The notes beneath the pieces are model-generated. The model worked only from the letters and a program-made list of their open reading frames with translations. It searched no databases and was not told the origin of the DNA. Positions 44,465-56,515 of a stretch of 64,000 nt of DNA are shown one piece after another. Position 1 is the first letter of the stretch. Every line of letters starts with the position of its first letter. Origin of the DNA: Megalopta genalis (taxonomy: Eukaryota > Arthropoda > Insecta > Hymenoptera > Halictidae); NCBI RefSeq assembly GCF_051020955.1, contig NW_027476110.1, positions 1,564,001 through 1,628,000 on the forward strand. Reading direction: 5' to 3'. Both the position numbers and the translations under genes were made by a program.

Positions 44465-47400
44465 AAAATAAATAATTAAATAATTAATTTTTAAAAACAA
44501 AGTTACAATTTTCTTCCTCTGTCATAATTCTTCGTCATCCTTATTATACAATAAATAATCATCTTTTCAAAAAATTTGTGTTTCCTCCTCCTCTAACATA
44601 ACCCAGCTTCATCCCTTCCATGTGTTATTCATTTCTGTTCGGGGCTGGAACTATCCCAGAATGGGAGACTGTTAGTCGGAATGGTTGAACCTAAATAAAC
44701 GATTAAATACATGTAAACACGTCGAGTCTTTATTACAGAATCGCAGACGCGATCAACAAATAAATGGTTTTAAGTATACTTGATGAGAAAAATTCTCGGT
44801 CTACGTGGATGGCACAAGGTGGAAAAAAACAATTGGTCCCAAATGGTAGTAGCTACTTTAGCATAAACGAAGTACATATAGGGGAGGGGGAGGATACTGG
44901 CCTAATTATTGGCACACGTGTATTGTGCTGTGATCAGCGAATTATGCCTCGTATTTGCATGTTACTTGCGCGGTTTTATTCAGTAATTTACGTATGTTAG
45001 CCGTGGCGTAATAATACAGAGCTAATAAGTAAGGTAAGGAATGTATTATGCTTGATTACCAATGAACGACTGTTTTATTACTCTTTTATACCTTTTGTCA
45101 TTGTGGCGTACGTGATCGAATGCATGTACAATTATAACGGCGTACATGATAGCACAGGTAAAAGGGATCGGATGTCCGAAAGATAGGCTGGTCGAATGCG
45201 TCTCAGGTGGGCTCGCCTGGCACTCTACCCGAACGAATTTTCCTGCGTCATGAATCGAATTCCCGAATATCGTGCATTATGTCGGGTGGTCTGCCTAGGA
45301 GCCTGTAAAATCCCGGAGTTGGCCTCATTTTCCAGCTTGACCACCGGTCAAAACGGGGACAACGTCAAAGCATTTTTGTTCCATATTTAAAGTGCCTTAT
45401 CATTTCGTCCACACAAAATTTCACTTTTTTGCATAAATAACAAATGAATCGAACGATTTATTTCATTTCTTCATGTATTACGTCAAAAATACTACCATAT
45501 TGTGACGTGTATTCATTTTCCATGTATATAAACAAATAGGTGTTCATCCTCAGAAATATTGAGGTTCCTTATCATTGTCCGCCGGAGTATTTGTAGGATT
45601 GGGATGGGCGTATTCGAAGTATAACTTTAATGACGAAATAATTTAATAAAAATGTAAAAATGTTTCGGGTAGGGTCTGTTCGTAATTAATAGTACTCTCG
45701 CGTGCGGTGGTAGAAAGTTCTTTTTATTTCGCGGACTATGTCTGTGGACGAGTCGTGATACAGTGATCGAGTTTGATTCTTCGTTTCGCCGTTTGCTCTG
45801 GTAAAATTCTTGAACAACCCTGATTGGTCAACCCCACGCGTTGGGCCTTTCCAATCAGCGTTGCTCATTTTGTCCTTTTTACCGCCCGCCCCTTACGCTC
45901 TTTGCGTATTTTCGGGATGGCTCGGTAATCGGAGGGGATGATGAGTTGTACGTGACAACGTGTGGAAATTTTCCTCCGGGTCACCCACGTCGGACCACAT
46001 GGCCTTTGGGTCGCTGGGCCCGCTTCGAGTACCCTTCGGAAACTCTCCTAATTTATGACGGTTTCTTTAGCTATTGAGGAATTTCTTAAAAAGACTCTAC
46101 TGTGCAAACATGTGCTATCAAGTGGTGAGCTTGTCTTCTCAAAAATAGCTTCTTCGAAGGAGTGTCATAAATTACGTTGGCCGTTTGCACGAGGACTGAA
46201 GATCTTATTGTGCGCACGACTGGTCGCTACAAATGTAAAGATATAAAAATGGTACAATGGTCATGTGTACATTCACGATCGAAATTGATACATATCTGCG
46301 GTGTCTCCGCGATCTTCTTTTATTTCTTCCTGGACACGTTCCTGGAATGCTGGAGAATGATCGCGACGTTCTGTTTCTTTCAGTTCAATATTTCGGAAGC
46401 TCTCGATCCTCCGGGATGCTTCGTTGCAGCATCGGTATCGCCGGTCTCGTTAGCCAATATCAGCCGATTACGATGCATCTGAAACAATAGTGTAAGAATG
46501 CCCGTAAGGATGCCAAATGAAAGGTAACGTAACGACCTTTGAGGTCCATTTATACAAACGTCACCGCGGGTACATCGTAAAACTCACACCAACAGATCAG
46601 TACGGTCCACAGACATGGCCTCGCCGTAAGACGGCCGGGCTGACGGAAAAGTGTTGTTCTGAACTACATCTGACCGTTACCAGACCGGATGACGAGGTCC
46701 TAACCTCGCTATTAAACTAAAAGAAGAATGGATTCTACTCAGCTACATCGGAAGCTAGGCTAATCCTCACGACTTGTTTTTATTGTTGTTGACAATCGAC
46801 GACTATAATTCCGTATCGGTACACGGCTGGCGACGTTTTCATCAGCGAAGTTTGCTGTACACGTGAAAATAGTAAAAGAATAAAGTCATTTCCAGGCTTA
46901 TAAACATCAGGGAAGATATTTCTCACCTAATCCATGACATCTGAAAGCAGACAGTTCGAATGGATATTTGATCGCCGACCGTGTGTCGCTGCAAGGCATT
47001 CCTGTTTCTTATAAGTTTCTTGATAAACTATTTTTCGCTTGTAAACATTTAAATTACAGACAGGCTGTGAATATTATTTCTCACAAACCAGGTATGTATT
47101 GTGAAAGGGATGACTGATATGCTATTTTTGAATGTATTACTTTACGAATGGAATGGAGCCGTTCTTCATTGAATAAGAATTTAATTGGCAGAAGTTGACG
47201 TTCCCATTACGACAATTCTAGGTACTAAGTATTTTTTTACAATAGCAGTTAATGGTTGCTGTATCATATGATTCTAGGTAACTCATATTTAACAGACAGT
47301 TATTTTTATATTTTTAGGTCAATAACTCGCAGGGTACCTTATCACTTTAACAGCTATCCTAACAGTTACCTGCGATGAATGCTCAGTCAAGTGTTTCAGT

Positions 47401-47764
47401 GCATTGTATAATAATTAAATGTAGAGCTCGAAATGTCGGCTAAAAAGTCGCTTATATGTTAAGTGGCCACGACATTTTGAAGTCGGAAACGATTGTCCTC
47501 GTTACTGCAACATGGCTACTTTGGGGTACTGCCGATCTTACGATAATTTCTTGTGTTTATTCTCAATTGATCTAATATATTCAAGATATAACAGAATGCT
47601 TCAGGAAACATAGTGTCACAGAACGAAAACCATTTTATTTGACTAGTTCCCTTCACCTGTAATTTTCACAACCGAATCAAAAGTTTAACATCCTAAGATT
47701 TATGAAATGCAGAAACTAACTTCTTAAATTTCTAATAATGGTTTGACGTCATTTTGCCCTATGA
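44465..47764. other. Long stretch without recognisable genes
   Basis: A possible truncated LTR end (TGTTAGTCGGAATGG ... GCGATCAACA with AATAAA) is at about 44667-44757. CpG-richer segments at 45170-45370 and 45670-46720 contain short open frames (for example 46517-46720) that I cannot assign. 46750-47764 is AT-rich and unassigned. Confidence 0.35.
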
Positions 47765-48360
47765 ATCAGGTTGCAAATAAAGACGAAAAAGATACAAAAA
47801 TCATGCTTTCCAAAACAAAAGAATAAACTATTATATCTATAAAACTCGACAAAATTACAGAAAAATAATAATTAATCCACTGCCTAGATATATTTGCGTC
47901 TTGTTTTAAGTTTTCATGTCTTTTTTTATGTGTGCGTTGTGATTACAGAGCCCTCTTATGACAAACTGCGTATTGCATTTAACGTTAATTTCTTGGTCTG
48001 TGAAATGTATGGACACTGCACGTAATTTTCTTTCCTTTTTTAAAATAATATTGCAAGTACTGAAACATGTATAATAAGTTATGATACCTAAAGCTCATAC
48101 AATTTTCGAAGTTTAGTATTTACCTAGAACTGATTACATCAAATTAGATCTAATTAGATCAGTGCACAGAAATCGACACACGGTAACTAGATCAGTGATC
48201 AGAAATTGGCACATGGTAATTAGAAAAGGCTCAGTTACTGACACATAGTAATTAACCTTTCATTTTTTAAGAGCGCAGTAATTCGATCGAAAACTGATTT
48301 TTATATTAGATTTTGTTAATTATTTTGTGTTCTTTATATATTTCGGTTATCATAAAATTT
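47765..48360 (-). repeat. Dispersed repeat, empty copy
   Basis: Its reverse complement matches 56391-56515 plus 59310-59700, that is, the flanks of the transposon at 56516-59309 without the transposon. At 48149-48252 it holds three ~33-bp tandem units (GATCAGTGCACAGAAAT..., GATCAGTGATCAGAAAT..., GAAAAGGCTCAGTTACT...). Confidence 0.8.
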
Positions 48361-48393
48361 GTGTATTTATATTATATAATAGACATCAATGTT

Positions 48394-48835
48394 AGAGGTG
48401 TGCGAGTACGGATCAGGACGGGATCTTGAAACTTTCGGGTTTTCCGAAAATGTTTAGGACTTCTTAAAATACTGGTTAAAAAATTTTGATTTCCATTGTT
48501 GCAGTTTATTTTGCAAAATTTTATATTTTTTAACAAACCAGAAAAGTAAGATATGTATAGTTTGATTTAAAATTCTCTACGTATGACAGTATGTAATAGC
48601 TTGGTTCTCTCGATTGCAACGATATTTCCAATTGTTGAAAACATCTTTTCGTTAGTCAATTCTGTACTAGGTACGGCGATGTGTCGTTTTGTAATAATTG
48701 GTAGCATAGGAAATCGAATGTTTTCAGGAATCTTGAATATTGTCGTCCCGATCTCGTCCCGACCCGATACACATCTCCTCATCCCGTTCCAAGCATCGGG
48801 TTTCGGGAAATCCCGAGTTCACGCACACAACTAAT
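48394..48835 (-). mobile_element. hAT deletion derivative with transposase C-terminus
   Basis: The minus-strand ORF 48782-48567 contains FPMLPIITKRHIAVPSTELT and NEKMFSTIGNIVAIERTKLL, the hAT C-terminal dimerisation region. The ends carry related sequences (AGAGGTGTGCGAGTACGG at 48394 and, inverted, GTTGTGTGCGTGAACTCGG at 48835) followed by CGGGTTTTCCGAAAA / CGGGATTTCCCGAAACCCG, likely terminal inverted repeats. The rest of the transposase is deleted. No clear 8-bp target duplication was found. Confidence 0.7.
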
Positions 48836-48927
48836 CAACATATATTTTAAATATTTTAAGAATTGCGATAAGGGTTAAGAAAACCATTTAATTTGTCGAA
48901 AACTTAGGACGACACTTTAATGAACAC

Positions 48928-49452
48928 TGTTGCGCACGGCACAAAAAAACCGCCGGAAGTTGTGAGGAGACGACAACGATTTATTTGTTGGACTCCGCAG
49001 TCCTCGTTTACAATGTTTGGAGCACGGCTCCGTTCAGAGGTTAAATTTGAAGCACGGCTTCGAACTTAGTATGAAATGAAGCACGACTTCGCAGACTATA
49101 AAAATGAAGCACGGCTTCGTACGGGCGCAAGGGCGCTGAATAAAACATGTAATGGTATCTGCACTGAAATTGTTGACAATTCCATCCGTTATCGAATTTG
49201 CGGCAGTATATATAGACACCTGGCCGATGTTCAAGGAGAAGCATCGTCAGGCGTCGAATGCCGGGTCATTGCCTCCTAAGGCAAAACGCCGCGTGTTTAC
49301 AACGGCCGAGGCGAGCGTTTGACGGTCGGGCCAACGCACGTCGATCGTGTTATTGTCTTGCCGCCTCGCCGTTTATTCGACAAAAACGGCGAGACGGCGT
49401 ACATCGAATGTCGAACGTGCGTTGACCCGCGGTCCGCGATTCGGCCGGAACA
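48928..49452 (-). mobile_element. Solo LTR (right arm), 525 bp
   Basis: Minus-strand copy of the LTR at 6476-7001. In this copy both flanks read GTGTT on the LTR strand, an exact 5-bp target duplication. It has the same TATA-like motif, AATAAA and four GAAGCCGTGCTTC-type dyads. Confidence 0.8.
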
Positions 49453-49507
49453 AACACAGTAAATAACCCACTTACCCTAGTAAATAAATATAGAAAAGAA
49501 AGAATAT

Positions 49508-49823
49508 TGCACCGAGTGGCAGACCAAAAAAATTAACAGTACAAAAACATGAAATTCTTAGGATTATTAAAAAGAAGCCAGATATAAGTGCGTCTGAGAT
49601 TGTATCAAAAGTCCAGGAACGAAATAAAAATCAAATGCATACAAGAACGATTCAGATTACATTGGGCAGGATTTAAAAGCAAAATTGTGAGGAAGCAACC
49701 GTACATCACTGAAGTGAATAAAACAAAGAGAGTGGAATTTGCGAAGCAAATCTCTCTCTGAGTCGGAGAATTAGTGTTTATAGACGAAATAATGGGTAAA
49801 CACTTGAATTTTGACATATGAAA
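49508..49823 (+). pseudogene. Second Tc1-like transposase fragment (right arm)
   Basis: Mirror copy of 6105-6420, with the GRPKKLTVQKHEIL start at about 49517. It shares the same frameshift and truncation, so the decay predates the arm duplication. Confidence 0.6.
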
Positions 49824-50215
49824 GGAAAATTAGCAAAAAAGTGCGGGTTAATTAGGAATGGGAATGACATACTATTTTTAATGGGATAACGATTCGAAAC
49901 TTGCGGCTGATATGGTACGTCAATGACTTTTATGTAATACTATATGACTCCTATCGAGAGATCCATCCATGTAAATCGGGGATTGAAATTATCGAACATG
50001 CAGCATTGTTAGTAGGCGTAGCCTCGCGCTACACTTGCGTCTACTTGAACATACTCGAACGACAGTGCTCGACAAGACATTCTGCAAGTCAGACGTTTGT
50101 TTCATGTCACCACACTCCTATATATGTATTTGTTGTTGGTAAGGAATTTATATGTTACGACCAACCTGTTCACGAAAAAGGCTACGCAAGGAGTGAGGAC
50201 AAGCGACGCATGTGC

Positions 50216-50321
50216 GAGAGTCCCGCACAGCGACGTGGCGCGTCTAGCGGGTGAAAAAGTTATAATGTTCAAAATTATAACGTTCACGCGGTGGACGCGC
50301 CACACCGCTGTGCGGGACTCT
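50216..50321. mobile_element. Hairpin MITE (right arm)
   Basis: Mirror copy of the palindrome at 5607-5712, with the same ~48-bp arms and small loop. Confidence 0.7.
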
Positions 50322-51004
50322 CTTTCTTCGTCACGACCTTTACAGCGTAATTGTATAGCTTTGGAAGTTGAGTTGAGAAAGTTGAGGAACCAACCTACAG
50401 TGGATTTTCCTTAGTTGGAAAAGTACTTGAGCGATTTATGGAATGCTCTTTAGAAATTGCGGTCTTTTGCGGACAATTCATCAAATCCTTATCGATTAAG
50501 GATAAGGATCTGGCGAACATTTGAATTTCTCAAGGAATTATAATTACAAAGTAATTCAATTACAATGTAATTCGATATTGAGATCGCCATTTAATTAAAA
50601 TACAAGGTGATTTGTAATTAAATAGGAGTATAATTACAAAATACTAAGTATTTCAATTACATTAATTACGAATTACAATGTACTTAATAAATAAATTAAA
50701 ATATTATTAATAACTACGACGTAATTATTATTTATTGGACACGGTATACCGCATGAATAATAAATACTTAACCATTAAATGATAATTAATAAGTAACAAT
50801 TGAAATCGTATTCGTAATTAATAAACAAATTTTATTATTTCAGATAATTAATAAGTAATTGTTTTCTCTTTCATTTAAACTTTCAAACAACAAATAATTA
50901 TACATACATATATATTATATTGTATTTCAATTACACTCGTGATTAAAATAATTCGTAATTGAATCAATATTCTAAATACATTCGAGAGGCCAATCATTCC
51001 CACG

Positions 51005-51424
51005 TTATCGCGACTGTGAACACTCTCCACTCATACAGGATTGTATACGCCTATCTTGAAATGTGATTGGTTTCTTGAAAATTCGTTCAATTCCTTCTTG
51101 AGTGGTACCACTTATTACGTTTGCATAGGTCATTTTGCTTAGAACACGTAATTTTTGTTTGCATAAGTGCATGGTAGTTCTAGGTAGTTTTTCACTTACT
51201 ACTGAGGGGGGTTGGGGGCTCCCCTTGACATGCCGAAAAAATTCAAAGTCGAACGAGTCACATGGATCGTAATCTAATCCGGGCTTGAATATGGGACAAC
51301 AGGTACAAAATACATAATGCAAAGATGAAACATCCTTCTTTTTGTTTATTTTTAAATAAAATTTGCGTAAATGTGTTTGTAAGATTTTTCTGATTAAAAT
51401 AAGAACAAACAAATTTTTTACCAT
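51005..51424 (-). CDS. Unrecognised ORF, 139 aa (right arm)
   Basis: Mirror copy of the ORF at 4510-4923, identical over most of its length with a slightly different C-terminus (CSQSR instead of SSR at the end). Function unknown; see the left-arm entry. Confidence 0.25.
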   Translation of the reverse strand: MVKNLFVLILIRKILQTHLRKFYLKINKKKDVSSLHYVFCTCCPIFKPGLDYDPCDSFDFEFFRHVKGSPQPPSVVSEKLPRTTMHLCKQKLRVLSKMTYANVISGTTQEGIERIFKKPITFQDRRIQSCMSGECSQSR

Positions 51425-52639
51425 AAATTATAATCAAGTAAGTATTAATATGAAAAGTATATTTATATTTTTTATAAAATTTGTAATTTTATAAGATATA
51501 ATCTTACAAAAATTATATTGTATTTGATCTTAATTTAATCACAAAAACCTCACAATTACAGTGAGAAAAATCTTACAATTACCGTTAAGAAAAAATAAGA
51601 AATAAAAAAGTGTCGCATTGCATTATAATGATATCCATCCTTTATTTGCTGTCTACTTTTGTGTTTGTCGAAGTTGTATTAATATTTTTATTAATAATAA
51701 GGTAAAATAACTGGAAAATGATTAAATTAATAGATTAATCATAAACACGTCATTCGGCGCAAACCGAGCCGCATTAGAGAGCAAACGAAAAATACGTCGA
51801 CGTAGTATGCAGTGATTTAACCTAAAAATTTTTAACTTCTTAACAACAGATTGCTAACCTCAAAATATGTAATTAAATATAATTACTTAAAACAGTTTCA
51901 AAGTTTTGTTCATATTTACCAACTGATGAACAATGGCATTTTAAAATTTTTAAAAAGATTTGATCCATTTTGTATAACAGGCCACATGTTAGAGAATTTT
52001 TTCAGATTTTTCGATCGTAAAATGTGATCACAAAAAATAGAGAACGTAAAAACAAAACGGAAAGTTGCAAATTTTTCGGAAATGACACATCTTGTCTTCG
52101 CCATTTTAATTCTATCGGAGGATATTGCCAAAAGCAGCAATCTCTGATGTTGTCAGCAATCTCTGCCAGATTTTTTGTGGGGGTGAAACAATATTATAAA
52201 AAATAAAAACCAAACTTTCGACATTTTCTCCATACTTAACTTGGTTAAGTATAATATTGTCCACTTAATAAGTATATTATGCAGTATTAAACGGTTTTAC
52301 ATTTAAAGAAACGATTACTTAACTAGGAACACGAAATTCAAGATATGAAACTATGATATGCGTGATATACAAAATCTTCGTTATGATTACAACGTCGTTG
52401 GTTGATGGAGCGAGCGAGATACGAGTCTTTTGAACGTTGTGCGAGCGCCGATGAGGCTAATTTTTTTCATAAGTATTGCTCTTTCTCGATTTTTTTCAAA
52501 ATTAAGTTCTTAATGTTTTAAATATATTTCGGATAAAGATATAGGCAAAAGTAATTTTTGAGCATTTTTTATTCCATCGTTTACCCGAATGTATATACTT
52601 CTTATTACAGTTTTATTTCACATTCTTTATATTAAATAG

Positions 52640-53290
52640 ATACATGTGACTCCCATTAATATTCGGACACGATATTATTAGAAAAATTATTGCTCCCTTT
52701 TATTGTTTATGGTAGTATTATTGAATCGTTTCCTCATATAATAAAGCACTTCTTAAAGTAAGTAGAAAAATAAATTTTGTTTATTTATTGCACATGTTCT
52801 TTTGTATAACAAGCGATAAACAAGATTGTGACAGAATTTAACGTCGCAAAAATATTCGGACACAACATCTTAGATGCCAGAGTAAAATATTGTATTACAT
52901 TGACGACGCCGCTAACACATATTGTTTATAAATAAATAAAAATTCGTTGTAAGAACTCGGTACCACAGAAATTATTGGTGATATCAGACGCTTTACTTGT
53001 GAAAATGGGATGAAAAGGAAGAAATACGTCTTTTGAAATCCGACAATTGGTTATTTATCACAAGGGAATGGGATCTTTTAACAATAAAGCAGAATTAATG
53101 GAAACAATCACGAAAATATGACCAGAAATTCCGACTGAATTTATGCCACACAGATGCAATGCAGTCCTCAAATCCAAGGGTTATCCAACATCTTATTAGA
53201 CTGTTATGAAAACTACAGTCAATGATACATCGCTGTTTTTCATTAAAAGTGATTATATAACTTAAGCGGCGTATGTTTCTATGCATTCGT
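52640..53290 (+). pseudogene. Tc1-like transposon fragment (right arm)
   Basis: Mirror copy of 2640-3293. It begins with GTGACTCCCATTAATATTCG near 52647 and is followed by the second TTCGGACACAACA repeat near 52855. The HTH-like stretch FEIRQLVIYHKGMGSFN is at about 53030-53085, and the frame breaks soon after. Confidence 0.5.
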
Positions 53291-55177
53291 AGGTACCGAA
53301 CAATTCTATCAGAAGCTTATACTATTTCTTTCGTCCTTTCCTAATTCAATGGGATCTCGATGTTGCGAGCCATCCTTGTCCTGCTCGCCTCTAGCGTACA
53401 CATGTTCGTATCTATTGTCTCGAGTCGTCTGTAAGTCATTCCTCTGACGGCTTGATTCTTCTCGTCGGAGACCCTAAACGAGAAAGCCACTTGAAGGTGC
53501 CATAAAATAGTATTCCCTGCAATTGCTGTCAAGGACGGAAGGACTGTCCTGAAACTATGCTTATCGTAAACGAGAATTTCGAAGCATTGCACAGCATATG
53601 GTGTATCTCGACGTATTTCGTTTCTTTTTTATGAAACCATTTCTAAATAAACCATAGACCTTTCCTAATATATTAAAGAATTTTGTCAGCTTCTTCTTTG
53701 TTGAAAATTGTGGTTCAAAATAATGAGGAAGAAAAATAATTGATATGTTTCTTTTTCGCAGGAATAGAGAAAAGACTGTTCCTCAATACATAATCTATTG
53801 CAATCAGTGTTTTAAATTTTTCAGATTTTCTGGTAGGGTTTGATCGTATATTTATTAGTCTACTTGGACTAAATGATATTAACGAAACTAAGGGAATCGT
53901 GAAAATAATATAAAATTTCGAGTTACTGCAGTAGCTGTGTGTGTGTGTGTGCAATGTAATTTAAGTTGTAATTTTTTCCATAATTTAAATATTTAATCTT
54001 TTTAACTTACTTCTAATAAACGAATTTTATTATGTCTGACGGTGCATTATTTTTTAATACAATATTAATCGATCTCGTAGTAATATGACTGAAACTTTTG
54101 GATCGATTAAATATATGTACTACTCGATTAAAAACATCTAGCATTTAACATTTTCAACTATTTCATCATAAATACTGTACGATATTTTTGCAGTATAATT
54201 TATGCTGAAATTCATTTGCATCTTGTAATTGCGAAACAAATGACAACCTAGCAGAGTTGTACATTATTTAGATAATAAATTATAGAAACGTTACGAAGAA
54301 AAGATATTTCTTCATCTTTATGCAATATTGTGGAGGGTCCTAATAAAATAAGTATCTTTATTCGATGTGTTTGAAATAAATAATTTTATTAGTCGAGAAT
54401 TTGTCCGACAAATAAAAATACCACTTAATTATCAACACGTAACTACATTGTTCCAGAACAAAAACAAATCAATATTCATAGAATCGTTTTTCAAATAAAG
54501 ATAGGAAAGTGTCGAATATGTGGATGCTTGGTCTCAAGTTTCCGATTATGCTCTCTAGTTTTCATTTCGGGGTAATACAGTATCTAACAAAAAGATAACA
54601 TACTTTAAAACTAATGTAATTTTTATTTATGTAACATTACAACTAAAATACTGTTTCTATATAAATTGGCAAAATACCACTATAAACATACACAAATGAA
54701 ATAAAATTGCATTTCGCAAGTGTAAACAATTTTATTTAAAAAAAGAGAATTTTTATGCAAATACAGTCGGACAAAATGTTAGCACACTTAACTAAAAATT
54801 ATGTATGTCAATAAATCAAGCAATAATATTGAATGCCTAATGTTTTGTGGCTTCATCTTTCCACTTATTAACAGTCGTCATTATCTACGAAGTTTCTTTA
54901 TTAGTTTTTTGTTCTAATTGTTTCTTATCATCTTAAATACATTTTTATCATTCGGCAATCTTTTGAAATTATCTGCCATTTGCATAATGCATGGTTATGA
55001 TTTTCGCAACAATTTTCAACGATATGATCTTGCTGATTAATCCTCGAGAAAAAAATTCGCGGCATCACCCTGTTGAAAAATATGTACAGGGTATTCCTGA
55101 AACTATATACAAGCGGTCACCGGGTTATTCTTCATAAAAAAGAAATGAAAAAGATATAGAGTGACTTCTTTTTTTTT

Positions 55178-55299
55178 AGGATTTCGTTTTTGAGAAAACC
55201 AGGTTTTAAACCTTGCTTTGTACATACGCTTTTCCGGCTATAAGCGATGTACAGCGCTTAGCAAATTTTCAATCTCGATTTTCTCGAAAACTAAATCCT
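55178..55299. repeat. Foldback element (right arm copy)
   Basis: Mirror copy of the foldback at 611-732, with the same ~23-bp arms flanked by T-rich and A-rich runs. Confidence 0.5.
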
Positions 55300-55910
55300 A
55301 AACAAAAAAATATTTTATTTTACACTTTTTTCATGTTTTTTTTTATTTGGAATTACATGGAGTCGCAACATAATTCTTAGTGAAATATGCCATCATTATT
55401 TTCCACCGTATTTCCATAAAAATTCTTTTTTTCTAAGTAAAATTGTTTAAACTGGCGTAACGTAATTTTATTTTATTTGTGTATGTTCATAACAGTAATT
55501 TACAAATCTATATAGTATTAGAATCTCGGCTATTACCTTAAATAAATCTAAATTACGTTAATTTTAAAGTGTGCTATCTATTCGTCCGGCACTGTAGCTC
55601 GTTGAGTTTCTTCTTCTTTGAGCTTCTTCACATGTCGCGAAGTAAAGATATTTTTCTATCAGAAAGTATCAGTGCACATTTCTTTTTACATCCATTTCCA
55701 ATACATACATTTTTTATTCAAAGCGTATTTATTCGTGGCGTTGAATATAATTTTCATCTTTTATCTTTATCTTTATATGAAGGCTACGAATAGATTTGCG
55801 GATAACTTTTGCCAGAATTTTGAAGATTCAAACTTTTACATTCTTGAATATACCTTCATAAAGCAGAGATTGAAAACAATTATGACATCGGTTTCAGTTC
55901 GTGAAAGAAT

Positions 55911-56390
55911 TATGGAGAATCCAAAAATTCTCATCAAACAGTTTCCATTGTTTAATGATGGAAATAAACAAAAAGCACAATACCGCGTATCCAATTAAAT
56001 AATGATATTTTATTCGAAGTATGCACACGTGCTATTTTATGTCCTTTATATCCGTTTATGTAACTGCGACAGGCTGACTAGAACGCGCTGTTTGACCCAT
56101 CAATTGAAACAAAAAACTCAACGCACACAAAATAACTGCCGAGTAGCGACGATGTCTTCGAGCACCAAGGAGAAATGTGATAGTTGAATGCCGACATTTA
56201 AAATCGATATTATGTATATAGGTCCATAACTGTTAATTTTCAGTTCTGTATGATAGCCAGATAGGATTAGTATGTCACTTACTGTGCCCATTAAAGTGGC
56301 GTCTGAAGTTTTCGATAAATTATATGATTTTCTATGTTGATGTCTTTTATGTTGTTGATGTCATATATGTTGATGTCTTTTACATAACTA
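55911..56390. other. Unassigned segment next to the right arm
   Basis: A plus-strand frame from within the arm continues to 55998 but resembles nothing known. There is a small imperfect tandem GTTGATGTCTTTTATGTTGTTGATGTC near 56336-56380. Confidence 0.4.
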
Positions 56391-56515
56391 CTAATTTTAT
56401 TATAATTGAAATATATAAGGAACATAAAATATTTAACAAAATATAAATAGTAGTTTTCGATCGAGTTACTGTGCCTTGTAAGAATGAAAAGTTTACTACT
56501 GCGTGCTATTTGAGC
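56391..56515 (+). repeat. Dispersed repeat, occupied copy (left flank)
   Basis: Matches the reverse complement of 48360-48250 (landmarks GAAATATATAAGGAACA and TTTTCGATCGA). Interrupted at 56516 by the transposon. Confidence 0.7.

Larger units (their letters stand above)
48921..55910. repeat. Right arm of the ~7-kb inverted repeat
   Basis: This is the mirror copy of 1-7007 in opposite orientation. The sequence from 55911 onward cannot be compared because the left arm leaves the window. The two arms are separated by about 41.9 kb of unrelated sequence. High identity, including the non-coding AT-rich parts, argues for a recent segmental duplication or gene conversion rather than two independent transposon insertions. 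Stretches without a recognised element (49830-50210, 50430-51000, 51430-52630, 53300-55170, 55300-55910) show only AT-rich DNA and small ORFs that I cannot support as genes. Confidence 0.95.

Noticed and set aside
55618..55998. 126-codon ORF leaving the right arm
   Set aside because: AT-rich, no recognisable motif, crosses the point where the inverted repeat can no longer be followed.
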